Source of the DNA: a virus
Strand: one strand, 5' to 3'
Virus record (IMG/VR): IMGVR_UViG_3300017776_000018
Span: 1-52,782 of that record
DNA length: 52,782 nt
Part shown: positions 6,617-16,264 of the stretch, one piece after another
Layout: every line of letters begins with the position of its first letter
Numbering within the stretch: the first letter of the stretch is position 1
The notes under the pieces: model-generated
The model's database searches: none
Seen by the model: only the letters and a program-made list of their open reading frames with translations
Told to the model about the DNA's origin: nothing
Position numbers and translations under genes: made by a program

Positions 6617-8455
6617 ATGCCGTTGGTTGAATTAGATCGGTATCTCATTCGTAAGGGCTACGGTGTTTTCAACATTCACGATTTCATCAACGCCATGCTC
6701 GGTGCTGATAGCGTCGAAGAAGGATATTCTCAATTGCAGCAAAACCACCACGACCTCAGCCATGAGAACTTTGCTGGCGTTGAAGCCGATGCGGTTCAAT
6801 TGGCGTTTCAAATGCAAATGGGCGGATTAACCGAACAGGATAAAGAAATCATTGACCAAAACGGCCATCCTGGTCAAAAGGGTGATTTTAACCAATCATC
6901 GCAACTTTGGTTTCAAACGTTTCAAAAGGCTGTGAACATAGGTGCGCCTCTCGTCAATGAGGCCATCTCAAAAACAAATGCAATCAATCGCAAACGTGCT
7001 GCTGAGGCAGGACACCCGCCGCCAATTGACCTCCCAATGGCTTTTGTTCAAGACAACGGGAATTATGTCGCCGTTCCTGCATGGCGTAGTGCCGTTCAAG
7101 GCTACAAAGAGGATGGAACGCACAACAGGCAGGGTGCGCTTATCACCCAACGTCTTAGCCGATTGACTCACAAACCAGAAGCGTATGCTCGGCCTTACAA
7201 CATCGGTTTAGAAACGTTGAGATCGGAAAAATACCCAAATGTCAAGTTCAAAGACAAGTTCATGGATGAGGTGTTTCCAAACATTCTTCACGGTGATTCG
7301 TTATACATTCGGGACGATAACCTTCGAAATGATTTTGCTTTTGCAGTTCAAAGTGTAAAGCAAAAATACCCTTACTTGCCGTTTGAACAGTTGCAGGGTA
7401 TGGCCTTACAATCACTACGAAGCCTTCCTCAATTCAATAAGTTCGCTGGAATCCGTCATGGCGATGGCCTCAAATACGGAACGCATTCGGAAGAAGCGGT
7501 CAATCAAATGCAAGTTGAACAAAGGCAAGAAAACGCTAATTCGTATGATGAATTGCTCAATTTCATTCATCCTGATATGCGAGAACACGCATCGTTTAGG
7601 CTCACAGGCAACCAAGCATACCACACCGCTACGCCATCACGAAAAATGAAGCGATTGTTTGAACAACATCACGGTTGGGATGAAGAAACGACAAATAACG
7701 TGTATCAAAACGCATATTCAGGCAAGTTCTCTCATCTCAAAAACAGTCGTGATAAGTTGATGGCGGCAGTTCGTGAGCAAGAAATGTTAGATGGAAAGCC
7801 GCCTCAATGGGCGGGTGATGCAATCATGCCACAGGGAGCATCCATCGGTTCTCCTGTTGATGAACAACCATCTCCCCAAATGGAAGAAAGGCCACCTGTT
7901 CAAGAAGCCATTGCGACACCGCCACCTTATCCAGTTCGACCCGACCCAGAACCCCCTAAAATGAATCAGCACATGTCTGGTGCAACGCCAATACCTGTGG
8001 CGAGTCCAGCATCGCCGCCGCCTCAAATGCAACCACAAAACCGACCTCAACCCCCTATGCAACCCCTAAACGCTTATCCCTCAACCTCTCCTGCCGTTCA
8101 AAATACGGGACGTGGGGTTTTGAACAATTTAATGACAAGGCTTGGTTATGCCTACGAATCATTGTTTCCATCCTTCGGAAAAACCGACATGTCCAATGAA
8201 GAGGTATTGACTGAAATGCTTGAGAATGTTCAGTTGGAAATCGCAAAGAAAGAAGTGGTGCAAACCATTTTCACAAAATCTCATCAGTCAATCAGTTCTA
8301 TTGCCGATGTTTCAACTATTGCTAACAGAATAAATCGTCCCAATTCCGACATTGTTTCAATTTATCATAGCCGTGGCGATTGGGAGAACGTAGCAAAGAC
8401 GTTTGGAATGACGCATAAAGAAGTTCAAATGGTGAAGGTGATTTTCAATGAATGA
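6617..8455 (+). CDS. Large protein with proline-rich linker and C-terminal HTH-like end
   Basis: 612 residues if ATG 6617 is used; a GTG at 6608 overlapping the previous stop is the alternative. Residues 1 to about 400 look folded and helical. About 405-505 is proline/glutamine-rich linker. The last about 100 residues are helical and end in DWENVAKTFGMTHKEVQMVK, which reads like a helix-turn-helix. No catalytic motif seen. It may be an internal head protein or a packaging/ejection factor; this rests only on its place between the small-terminase candidate and the large terminase. Overlaps the next gene by 8 nt. Confidence 0.58.
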   Translation: MPLVELDRYLIRKGYGVFNIHDFINAMLGADSVEEGYSQLQQNHHDLSHENFAGVEADAVQLAFQMQMGGLTEQDKEIIDQNGHPGQKGDFNQSSQLWFQTFQKAVNIGAPLVNEAISKTNAINRKRAAEAGHPPPIDLPMAFVQDNGNYVAVPAWRSAVQGYKEDGTHNRQGALITQRLSRLTHKPEAYARPYNIGLETLRSEKYPNVKFKDKFMDEVFPNILHGDSLYIRDDNLRNDFAFAVQSVKQKYPYLPFEQLQGMALQSLRSLPQFNKFAGIRHGDGLKYGTHSEEAVNQMQVEQRQENANSYDELLNFIHPDMREHASFRLTGNQAYHTATPSRKMKRLFEQHHGWDEETTNNVYQNAYSGKFSHLKNSRDKLMAAVREQEMLDGKPPQWAGDAIMPQGASIGSPVDEQPSPQMEERPPVQEAIATPPPYPVRPDPEPPKMNQHMSGATPIPVASPASPPPQMQPQNRPQPPMQPLNAYPSTSPAVQNTGRGVLNNLMTRLGYAYESLFPSFGKTDMSNEEVLTEMLENVQLEIAKKEVVQTIFTKSHQSISSIADVSTIANRINRPNSDIVSIYHSRGDWENVAKTFGMTHKEVQMVKVIFNE

Positions 8456-9419
8456 TGATTTGATTTTGCGAGCAAGGCTACATCAGCAAGGATGGTCGGA
8501 CGATCAGATTGAGAAATACATCGGACAACGCTTTGTTCAAGGGGCTAAAAATCTGGCTGGTAAATACAACCAATCAAGAGCCGCAGGGCATCAAGGTGCA
8601 TCGCTTGGGCAACGTTTCTTACCTGGTGGCAAACAACGCTACATGGACGCATCAGGTAAGGGCGTAAGGGATTACAACAAAGAGATGAAAGACCAAGCCG
8701 CAACAAAACAACAGGAGGCTCGAAATGCACAAGCCGCCCGTATGCAAGGAAAAGGCGTAGTTCCATCAACAAGTGCGGAAGCCCCATTGATGAGAGATCC
8801 AGTCAAAGACCCTGCAACGGGGCAAGGAACAACTCGCACCGATCTTGCGGCAGCAACCGTAGGAGATGGTTCACAAAACGGCTTATCAAATGTGCCTGAT
8901 GAAGTCAAAAACACAACAACAACTCAAACCATGCCTGATGGTTCCCAAAACGTGTCAAACGTTCAAGACATCACGATGAACGCAAACGCAAACGCAAACC
9001 CACAACAACCTGCCGCACCACAACAACCTGCCGCACCTCAACAACCTGCCGCACCTCAACAACCTGCAACGGGTGTTGATTCAAATGCACGTGCGGCTGC
9101 TCAACAGGCAATGGTGCAACAGGATGCGGCTACAATCCAGCAAGGCGAAGGTGGCCCTAAGCAATCATGGTTGAAAAACCGTTCTTTCGGAGGGAAAATA
9201 GCAGATATTTTTTCGGGTGGCCTTACGGCGGGTTTTGGTGAAACAGGCGTTATTGGACGAAACAAAGCAAATCAACAGTCGCAACAACAAAACCAAAAAT
9301 ACCAAGACGCACTACGACGACAAACCAACATGGCAAAATCAATGGAACTTTACCGTGATGTGATTTCACGCCGTCAAATAATCCAAGAACGCAACACGAC
9401 TCATAATCTCCGACGGTGA
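8448..9419 (+). CDS. Low-complexity Ala/Gln/Pro-rich protein
   Basis: 323 residues, start supported by GGTGAAGGTGAT upstream. The N-terminal 30 residues form an amphipathic helix (LILRARLHQQGWSDDQIEKY). Most of the rest is disordered and Gln/Ala/Asn/Thr-rich, and includes four copies of PQQPA. A short Gly-rich hydrophobic stretch near residue 255 (FGGKIADIFSGGL) could contact membrane. A basic, helical C-terminus closes the protein. The composition is typical of virion-interior or scaffold-like proteins. No known family. Confidence 0.58.
   Translation: MNDDLILRARLHQQGWSDDQIEKYIGQRFVQGAKNLAGKYNQSRAAGHQGASLGQRFLPGGKQRYMDASGKGVRDYNKEMKDQAATKQQEARNAQAARMQGKGVVPSTSAEAPLMRDPVKDPATGQGTTRTDLAAATVGDGSQNGLSNVPDEVKNTTTTQTMPDGSQNVSNVQDITMNANANANPQQPAAPQQPAAPQQPAAPQQPATGVDSNARAAAQQAMVQQDAATIQQGEGGPKQSWLKNRSFGGKIADIFSGGLTAGFGETGVIGRNKANQQSQQQNQKYQDALRRQTNMAKSMELYRDVISRRQIIQERNTTHNLRR
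9000..9071 (+). repeat. Four 18-nt in-frame repeats (PQQPAA)
   Basis: Four consecutive 18-nt units at 9000, 9018, 9036 and 9054, each close to CCTCAACAACCTGCCGCA and encoding PQQPAA; the last unit is degenerate (PQQPAT). A smaller repeat of AACGCA (NANANA) lies just before it (about 8980-8998). Near-identity at third positions shows recent expansion, so copy number is likely to vary between relatives. It lies wholly inside the coding region. Confidence 0.85.
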
Positions 9420-9423
9420 TACG

Positions 9424-11751
9424 ATGGAAGATCGTGAAGAGGCGTTGGATTTCATTTACAAAGGTTGGCGTGAAGGTCGTCAGCAACGAAGAAATCTGGT
9501 TCGACAACGTGGGATAGACCGAACACGTGCAATGCTTTACCCTACCTTGGCGCAACGTGCAAGAGGTTCAATGGCTTCTATGCCTCCTTCAATGCCAATG
9601 CCCACCGAACCACCAATTGTCCCTCAAGAAGCACCACCAATGACGGAAGTTCAAGAATCAGTATCATCTCCGCCAGCACCGCCAGCACCGCCAGCAAATG
9701 ATATGACGAATGACATCATGGACCCAAACGACCATCCCGATGATGCGACAGGGGCATTTCCTGGTCCACACAACAATTTTCAACGAAATAACCCAAAAGC
9801 ACGTATCGCAGCAGGGTTTCCACCAGTTGGAGAAACACGCCGCCCTGCCGCCCTTCCAAGCCCTGAGCCACAACCGGTTCAACCATACGCTGGCCCAGAA
9901 GATGAAGCACGACGTATTCAAGAGGCAAAGGAAAAGCGTGAAAGCCAACTCGCAAATCTGAGAGCAAAGGAGGCTCAATCACCGAATGAACGGAAAGAAC
10001 CCATTCAACGTGAAGAAATGCCGCAATCCGAAGGACAAATGCCTGTCAAAGAGGAAGAAAAACCTCCTGAGCATGAGGCAGCGTTTGAACCTGCTTTCAA
10101 CGAAATGGTTGAGAATCCAGTTGAAACGACCAAGCCGGAAAAGAAGGCTACGGAAAAGAATCCAAAAGTTGTTGAACAAACCAAGAAAACACCCGACCCT
10201 AACCCCGCTAAAGCCGTTGTTGAAGCAACAAAGCCCAAGAAGTCAAACATTGATTTCATGGACTCCGCCGAAGGAGAAGATTCAAAATCACCTTACGTGA
10301 AAGTTGGGAATAAATATGTTCAAGGAGTTGCCGCAAGCAGAATGGTGAGAGAAGGAACTCACAAATGGGGAAGAAAGACCCCTGATGGTCGAAACACACT
10401 TCAAAAGGTAAAGGGTTCCAAAAAGGAAACCACGTCAAAGAAAAAAGACCCTGTGGTTAAAGTGGCGGCAAAAAAAGACAAGGAAGCCAAGGAAGCCAAG
10501 GAAGCCAATTCAACGGACGAAAGACCTAAGCCAATCAAGCCTGAAGGCAAGGCATCCGACAAAGGCAAAGAAAGAGCAAGGCGAGCATCCGATGGATTGG
10601 CGGCAATTGGGATGGGCGATGCCTCCCCCAAAGAAAACAAAAAAAAAGCCAATAAGAAAACGCAGGACTTGAAAGGAATCACAAAGCCCAATCAATCGGA
10701 TTTGCGACGTTCAGCCGACCAGCAAATGCTCGCAGATGTCCTTCTCAAGAAATTGCCTGTCGCTGATTTGAGAATGTTTCGTCAAGCCACGGGTATTGAG
10801 GACATAGCCCCCCTTTTGGATGATAAAGGATTCATGACTCAAGTTTTGGGTGTTGATCCTTCACAGGTAAGGATGATGGGGTTAAGTGATACGCCAACAT
10901 TCAACTATCCTGTTGATCCAGCAATTGGGTTTGATTTGAATAATTTGAAGTTCAACAACGCATTTACGGGTTTTCCTCAAACAACAAAACCTCACATTGA
11001 GGATTTGTATATGCCGCCAATGAAAACCAGTCCTGTTTTGGACGATAAAGGAAAGAAAATAAAAATTGGAATGACAAAAAACAAGTTTGGTGAGAATAAA
11101 CCAACTTATCAAACGGAACAGATTGAGGATGAGGACATTGGCTATTTCATCCGTGATGGCAAAGAGCGACGAAGAATGACCAAAAAAGAAGCCCAAGAAA
11201 TCTTGGGTCAAAAAGTCAAACGTGGAGGTTTCAAACCTCCAACGGGACTTGGTTATGCCTCCCCATACTTCGAACCTAAATCTCGACTTTGGCAATTGCC
11301 TATGATTGAATCAAGAGGAAAACAAACAACGTTGCCTAAATCTCCTTGGAATAACTTTTCATTCGTGAATAGGCGACCCATTGATGCAAGCACAGTTCCT
11401 ATACCAAAAATGCCTATTCTTGACAACATGAAAGAAATTGCTTCCTTTTCGCCAAAAGAACTCAAAGCACGTTTCAAAGGATTGAACCCAAAGAAAGACT
11501 CATTGACACGGGTTGGCGATAGCGCATATGCAACAGAATACCTCAAGGATTTAGTTTTGAGTATGAATCCAAGCAACATGACTGATGAGGACATTCGTTT
11601 TAGCAGCAATGCAAATTATCCACTTCAAACCGAAGGGAGGGGGGTTGTGCGCTATGATGAGGAACCGTCGTATTGGAAACATTTCTTAGCCCCTCATCAA
11701 GACCCATATAACGACAATGTGTGGGAAAGCATGAATGATTTGTTCGAATGA
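9424..11751 (+). CDS. Long Lys/Glu- and Pro-rich disordered protein with folded C-terminus
   Basis: 775 residues, starting 4 nt after the previous stop with GGTGAT ahead. A short N-terminal helix (EEALDFIYKGWREGRQQRR) is followed by a proline-rich stretch (about 45-160), and then 300 residues dominated by Lys, Glu, Pro and Ala (charged, coiled-coil-prone or disordered). The last about 300 residues look folded and contain few low-complexity runs. There is no enzyme motif. It directly precedes the large terminase. Possible roles are scaffold, internal core or DNA-binding packaging protein; I cannot choose. Confidence 0.58.
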   Translation: MEDREEALDFIYKGWREGRQQRRNLVRQRGIDRTRAMLYPTLAQRARGSMASMPPSMPMPTEPPIVPQEAPPMTEVQESVSSPPAPPAPPANDMTNDIMDPNDHPDDATGAFPGPHNNFQRNNPKARIAAGFPPVGETRRPAALPSPEPQPVQPYAGPEDEARRIQEAKEKRESQLANLRAKEAQSPNERKEPIQREEMPQSEGQMPVKEEEKPPEHEAAFEPAFNEMVENPVETTKPEKKATEKNPKVVEQTKKTPDPNPAKAVVEATKPKKSNIDFMDSAEGEDSKSPYVKVGNKYVQGVAASRMVREGTHKWGRKTPDGRNTLQKVKGSKKETTSKKKDPVVKVAAKKDKEAKEAKEANSTDERPKPIKPEGKASDKGKERARRASDGLAAIGMGDASPKENKKKANKKTQDLKGITKPNQSDLRRSADQQMLADVLLKKLPVADLRMFRQATGIEDIAPLLDDKGFMTQVLGVDPSQVRMMGLSDTPTFNYPVDPAIGFDLNNLKFNNAFTGFPQTTKPHIEDLYMPPMKTSPVLDDKGKKIKIGMTKNKFGENKPTYQTEQIEDEDIGYFIRDGKERRRMTKKEAQEILGQKVKRGGFKPPTGLGYASPYFEPKSRLWQLPMIESRGKQTTLPKSPWNNFSFVNRRPIDASTVPIPKMPILDNMKEIASFSPKELKARFKGLNPKKDSLTRVGDSAYATEYLKDLVLSMNPSNMTDEDIRFSSNANYPLQTEGRGVVRYDEEPSYWKHFLAPHQDPYNDNVWESMNDLFE

Positions 11752-11761
11752 GGTGATATGA

Positions 11762-13198
11762 ATGTCCGAAGCCATGAATCAACTTGCAGCACAGGTTGAT
11801 TTTGAAATGGGGCGGAAGGACTTCAAATACTTCTTCGAAGAGATTTGTGGAAAGTTTGATGAGAAGTTCCCTTGGATTCTCACCAAGTTTCATCAAGAAT
11901 GGTTTGATATGTCCGAAAACAACAGCAAAACCTGTATCATTGCCAGCCGTGATCATGGCAAGTCCGTGTTTTACCGTGTTTATCTCCTATGGAAAATGGC
12001 TTACAATCCAGGCACAGAAGTTCTGTTTTTCTCACACAGTCAGCACCAGTCCATTGAACACATGGGCAAAATGAATGAACTCATCGAAGCCATTCCTGCA
12101 CTACAACATCTCAAACCAAAGCGAGGATGGGCGAAGCAGAAGTTCAAGTTCACCAACAAATCATCCATCTCGGCTATGTCCGTCGGCAAAGCAGTTCGTG
12201 GGGCGCACCCTCAAATCGTAGTGCTTGACGATATTTTGTCAAGTGAAGCCCAAACGCAACTCAAGCACATATCATCATGGTTTTACACGGCACTTCTTCC
12301 TGTTCTCCACCACACCGCCCAACTGTGCATTGTTGGAACTCCGTTTTCCTACACCGATCTTTACGCTGAACTCAAGAAGTTGAAGTCCTATGCGGTTCGT
12401 GAATATCCCGCCATCAATGAACAAACAGGCGAACCATTGTTCCCTGAACGCTGGTCGTTGGAAGCATTGAACAACCGTCGAAACGACATGACCTCAATTG
12501 CATTCACACGTGAATACCTGTGCAAACCGATTGCCAGCGAAGCGAGTCTGTTCCCTGAAGAGGTGTTGAATAAAGTCAAGGATGAGGAATTAGCATTGTC
12601 CTATTATCCACATGATGGTGAATCCTACAACTATTACATCGGTTGGGATCCTGCAATCTCAGCAGATAGGAGAGCCGACTACACGTGCATGATGGTTGTT
12701 GCCGTTGATGAAAACAAAAACAAACACATTATCCACACACACCATGAGAAGGGGATGGACTTCTCATCTCAAATTGACAAAATCATTGAACTTAACGCCA
12801 GATTCAATCCAGTTATCATTGAACTTGAGACAAACAACTTCGCATTGGCGTTTAATCAAGTGCTAAACGAAATCAGCGATTTGCCGATAAAACCCTTCAA
12901 TATGAGCCGAATGAAGAAAGAGGCTTTAATTCATACCCTCCAACTGCAATTTGAACAGGGCAAGTTGTCAATACCCTACAAAGACGAAGGAGGGACACGG
13001 AGATTGATGAACACTTTATTGACTGAACTCTCCACGTTCACCATGTTGGACAACGGACGCATGGAAAGTTTAGGGGGCCACGACGACATGGTTATGGCAC
13101 TTGCATTGAGCGTTCAAGCAACCAAGGAATATCGAGATAGTATCGTGATTTTAGATGCTGATGTTTGGCAAAACAGGTTAGGGTGGGCAAATGTTTGA
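11762..13198 (+). CDS. terL: Terminase large subunit (packaging ATPase and nuclease)
   Basis: 478 residues; GAGGTGAT precedes ATG 11762. N-terminal ATPase: Walker A ASRDHGKS (61-68, the deviant R-x-x-GKS form common in terminases), Walker B VVLDD (153-157), coupling motif GTPF (192-195). C-terminal RNase-H-like nuclease: D296 in GWDPAIS, E354/E356 in IELETN, D441/D442 in GGHDDM. All catalytic acids are present and the length is normal, so it should be active. It drives genome entry through the portal (14422) and cuts concatemers. It overlaps the next gene by 8 nt. Confidence 0.96.
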   Translation: MSEAMNQLAAQVDFEMGRKDFKYFFEEICGKFDEKFPWILTKFHQEWFDMSENNSKTCIIASRDHGKSVFYRVYLLWKMAYNPGTEVLFFSHSQHQSIEHMGKMNELIEAIPALQHLKPKRGWAKQKFKFTNKSSISAMSVGKAVRGAHPQIVVLDDILSSEAQTQLKHISSWFYTALLPVLHHTAQLCIVGTPFSYTDLYAELKKLKSYAVREYPAINEQTGEPLFPERWSLEALNNRRNDMTSIAFTREYLCKPIASEASLFPEEVLNKVKDEELALSYYPHDGESYNYYIGWDPAISADRRADYTCMMVVAVDENKNKHIIHTHHEKGMDFSSQIDKIIELNARFNPVIIELETNNFALAFNQVLNEISDLPIKPFNMSRMKKEALIHTLQLQFEQGKLSIPYKDEGGTRRLMNTLLTELSTFTMLDNGRMESLGGHDDMVMALALSVQATKEYRDSIVILDADVWQNRLGWANV

Positions 13199-14429
13199 GG
13201 GTCGAATTGAGGGCGTGTTTGGCGTTGAGTCGCCAGAAGATGTGCTAAAGTTGCTTGATGAGAAGTTGATTTCACAGGAAATCAAGAATAATCAGCAAGA
13301 GGCCAAGTTGCTTCAACAAAAAAAGAAGGCGGCGGCAAAACAACCCCAAGAAGGGGCAGGAAGCCCACGTGAGGATGCGGCCATTGAAGGTCTTGATGCA
13401 GATAACATGGGTGGGGGAGATACCCAACCTGGAACTCAGGTTCAAACAGAATCCTCGCCTTTGCCCATGACAAAGACTTGGTTTGCTGATAACTTCGGAA
13501 TGCAAGGCAACGAGATTGTTGATTTGCTCATCAAGTCTGGGCGTGATGAATTGGTGTCAATGATTCAGCCCTTGATTGTCCAAGAACGAATGGCTTTGCT
13601 CAAATCATATCCCTCGGTTTCACCAGATTTAGTTCATACCTTGCCCTTCACCGATTTTGATTGGGAGATTTTGCAGAAGAACCACGAATCATTGGCGATA
13701 CCATTCCGAAGGTTTGTCAAGAGTTGGACGGATGGCAACATGGATGCGTATGAGATTTGGGCGAGCCGCATATCAAAATCGGAACGCCTCAGCATCAATG
13801 AGCGCAAGGTGTTGGAGAAAACACAAGCGGTTCTTGACAGTCATGGAAGCATGAACGCTCAAGCCCTGCAAACACATGGAGTTCCAGAAACCACCCGAAA
13901 AATTGCGATGCTGATTAAATCACACGGTTTCCTCTATGACATTGAGCCATTTGGTTTAGGGTCAAAGCACAATGACAAAGGATTCTTTTACGGACTCAAA
14001 AAGCATGATGTGTTCGTCAAAGACGCAGGGGCTTTGGTTGGAGATCTCTATGAGATGGGCGGCTCAATTGAAATCAGTCCACGTGGAACTCCACGCTTGA
14101 TTCTCCCTTTCAATTCAAAAGTCTGTAAGGAATATGCTCATGCCCTCAACAATGAAATGGGCGTGAGAGGAATTATAGCCGAAGGCGATGGGTTGGTGAT
14201 TGAGGGGGAAGCCTCAGTCGTTAAGGCGATTGATGTTTCTTTGCCTCATTTGAAGGAAAAGAAGGGAGAAGTGAACATTTTGCGAAAGGCACTTGAGGAT
14301 GATGAAAAAGCCATCATGTGCTTGACTTACGCCCATTCAAAACCACAAAAACAAGTTCGCTTGTTGAAGTCTTGGAACCTATCGCTCGAAGCATTTGAAG
14401 AGATGAAGGAGGCCGTAGCAAATGGCTGA
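13191..14429 (+). CDS. Winged-helix plus LAGLIDADG-like protein between terminase and portal
   Basis: 412 residues. A disordered, Lys/Gln-rich N-terminal region (about 30-95) is followed by helices, a winged-helix-like segment (about 203-252) and then DAGALVGDLYEMGGSIEI (278-295), which resembles the LAGLIDADG helix and strand of homing endonucleases (compare ..AGLxDADGSIxI). The acidic metal ligand that normally precedes Gly-Ser is replaced by Met, and only one motif copy is seen, so nuclease activity is doubtful. Position between terL and portal suggests a packaging or capsid-entry role. The LAGLIDADG reading is by eye. Ends with an 8-nt overlap into the portal gene. Confidence 0.55.
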   Translation: MFEGRIEGVFGVESPEDVLKLLDEKLISQEIKNNQQEAKLLQQKKKAAAKQPQEGAGSPREDAAIEGLDADNMGGGDTQPGTQVQTESSPLPMTKTWFADNFGMQGNEIVDLLIKSGRDELVSMIQPLIVQERMALLKSYPSVSPDLVHTLPFTDFDWEILQKNHESLAIPFRRFVKSWTDGNMDAYEIWASRISKSERLSINERKVLEKTQAVLDSHGSMNAQALQTHGVPETTRKIAMLIKSHGFLYDIEPFGLGSKHNDKGFFYGLKKHDVFVKDAGALVGDLYEMGGSIEISPRGTPRLILPFNSKVCKEYAHALNNEMGVRGIIAEGDGLVIEGEASVVKAIDVSLPHLKEKKGEVNILRKALEDDEKAIMCLTYAHSKPQKQVRLLKSWNLSLEAFEEMKEAVANG

Positions 14430-16236
14430 TAAGGAGAGGATGGAACGTCTATTTTCCGCCATTGGCGTTGATATGGAGAGGCACACAACGCCTATGCCGA
14501 CAATGCCATTGTTTCAATCTGGCATCCAAGAACCGCCTTTGTTGCAGGGTATTACCATTCCCGCCCTATACGCTGCAACATTTGAATGCGTAGTTCTCCG
14601 ATCCATTCTCAACCACCTTGCAGTTGAAACATTCCGTAAAGGGTATGGATGGAAGCCAAAGTTTGTTGTCAAGTGCAGGGAATGTGATGAAGAATACCAT
14701 CAAGAAGTTGAAACCTGCAAGTCCTGTGGCGGTGAGGTTCGCAAAGCCGACAAAGGGCAAATTGAATACGCTCAAGCGTTGCTTGAGAGCAAGAACGGCA
14801 TGATGCAGAACTTCGTGGAAATCATGAAAGAAATCGAAATGGATTTGAACGTCGTTGATGATGCTTACCTTATCCTCACAAAAGAATACTTTGTGGACCC
14901 AGATACGAAGAAGGTCATGTTTTTCCGTGTTAAGGAGATTACACGTGCCGACCCTATTTTCATGCGTATGCTTGCCGATAAGCGAGGTGTGCGTGGCGGA
15001 AGCCAATACACCAGCCTTGTTGATAGGACATTCCGCACCAGCGACCCAAAGGACAAATGCCCCACAACGGGAATGCCTGTTGTTCCTATTCACTACATGA
15101 ACCTCGCTGGTGTTGGAAAAGGACAAGTCTATACCGAAGGCGAAGTTATTCACGTCAGCAAATGGTCGCCATCCAAATTGTATGGCCGTAGCCCTGTTGC
15201 GACGATGTGGCGACAGGTGAACACACTTATTGCGATGGATAACTACGTCTATTCGGCATATCAAAAGAAGCGTATGCCCCGTGGCGTGATGGTCATTAAA
15301 TCGTCCAACATGGAAACCGTTGAGCGAACCGCACGAAACATTCAGGAACACCTTGAGCGTGATCCTTCTTACATTCCAACCATCGGTGTTGAAACCGAAT
15401 CTGGGCGTGGCGGTCTTGAATACGTGCGAATGATGGACACTCTCGAAGAACTGCAATACATCCCTATCAAAGACGACATTCGCCAGCGTATCGCTGCATT
15501 CTTTGGCGTGTCCAACGTATTCATGAATGACGTTTCAGGTGGTGGCCTTAACAATGAGGGTATGCAAATTGTTGTGAGCAACCGAGCCGTTGCCTACGCT
15601 CAATCTATTTACAACCGCATTTTGTTCCCTCAAATTGTTGAAGCATTTGAAGTGAGCGAATGGGAATTGATTCTCAACCCGCATGAGGAAGAAGATGAAA
15701 TCATGCAACTCCGACGTGATGAGATGGCTATTCGCAACATGATGCAGATGAAACAGGCTGGATATGATGCAAGCCTACGCGATGGTATAGACGATAAAAT
15801 CCTACACTTTGACTTCAAGCAACCCGATCCGCAGGAAGTTGCTGCCGCCCAAGCCGCCCAACAACAGGCGCAACAGGGTGGCGGTGGCGGTCAAGCACCA
15901 CCAGTTCAAAAGACGGATGAATTGATTGACGACCCAGAATTGATGTTCAAGCGAACCAATTTTGATGCAAGCAGGGGGTCAATTCCATTCTCGGATTCCC
16001 TCGCTACAACTGCTGGAACAGGTTTGCCTCCTTTGAGAACCATTAGCCAAAACACCAGGAATAGCGGGGGTTCAAGCCCCGATATGGTTCGAAGGGTTGA
16101 TGGTGCGCCAACGGGGGCATCCGTGAAAACCGATAAACGAGAACACAAAACGCCTCAAGAAAAAGCCATTGACCACCAAATCAAGGAAACAGAAAAACGC
16201 AAAGGTTTGGGCGGTTCAAGGGGCAATAGTCAATAA
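14422..16236 (+). CDS. Portal protein with inserted zinc knuckle
   Basis: 604 residues, preceded by GAAGGAGG. Assigned from position after terL, length, and portal-like features: an N-terminal clip/stem region, FRVKEITRADP, an IHVSKW strand followed by LYGRSPVATMWRQV, and the AAFFGVSNVFMND region typical of HK97-type portals. Residues 85-102 are C85-x2-C88-x10-C99-x2-C102, a zinc knuckle inserted in the N-terminal domain, which I do not know from standard phage portals. The last about 130 residues are Gln/Gly-rich and disordered. It forms the dodecameric vertex for packaging and tail attachment. Confidence 0.88.
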   Translation: MADKERMERLFSAIGVDMERHTTPMPTMPLFQSGIQEPPLLQGITIPALYAATFECVVLRSILNHLAVETFRKGYGWKPKFVVKCRECDEEYHQEVETCKSCGGEVRKADKGQIEYAQALLESKNGMMQNFVEIMKEIEMDLNVVDDAYLILTKEYFVDPDTKKVMFFRVKEITRADPIFMRMLADKRGVRGGSQYTSLVDRTFRTSDPKDKCPTTGMPVVPIHYMNLAGVGKGQVYTEGEVIHVSKWSPSKLYGRSPVATMWRQVNTLIAMDNYVYSAYQKKRMPRGVMVIKSSNMETVERTARNIQEHLERDPSYIPTIGVETESGRGGLEYVRMMDTLEELQYIPIKDDIRQRIAAFFGVSNVFMNDVSGGGLNNEGMQIVVSNRAVAYAQSIYNRILFPQIVEAFEVSEWELILNPHEEEDEIMQLRRDEMAIRNMMQMKQAGYDASLRDGIDDKILHFDFKQPDPQEVAAAQAAQQQAQQGGGGGQAPPVQKTDELIDDPELMFKRTNFDASRGSIPFSDSLATTAGTGLPPLRTISQNTRNSGGSSPDMVRRVDGAPTGASVKTDKREHKTPQEKAIDHQIKETEKRKGLGGSRGNSQ

Positions 16237-16264
16237 ATAGAAGGTTATGCGAAAGGTGAGCGAG

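Noticed and set aside
9000-9071. Short direct repeats as a possible CRISPR array
   Set aside because: Contiguous 18-nt in-frame units without spacers; they encode PQQPAA.
11758-11760. ATG just before the terminase start
   Set aside because: Different frame and no long reading frame; the start at 11762 is in frame with the terminase.
14566-15456. 296-codon open frame on the minus strand
   Set aside because: Antisense shadow of the portal gene; His/Asn/Phe-rich composition and no start signal.
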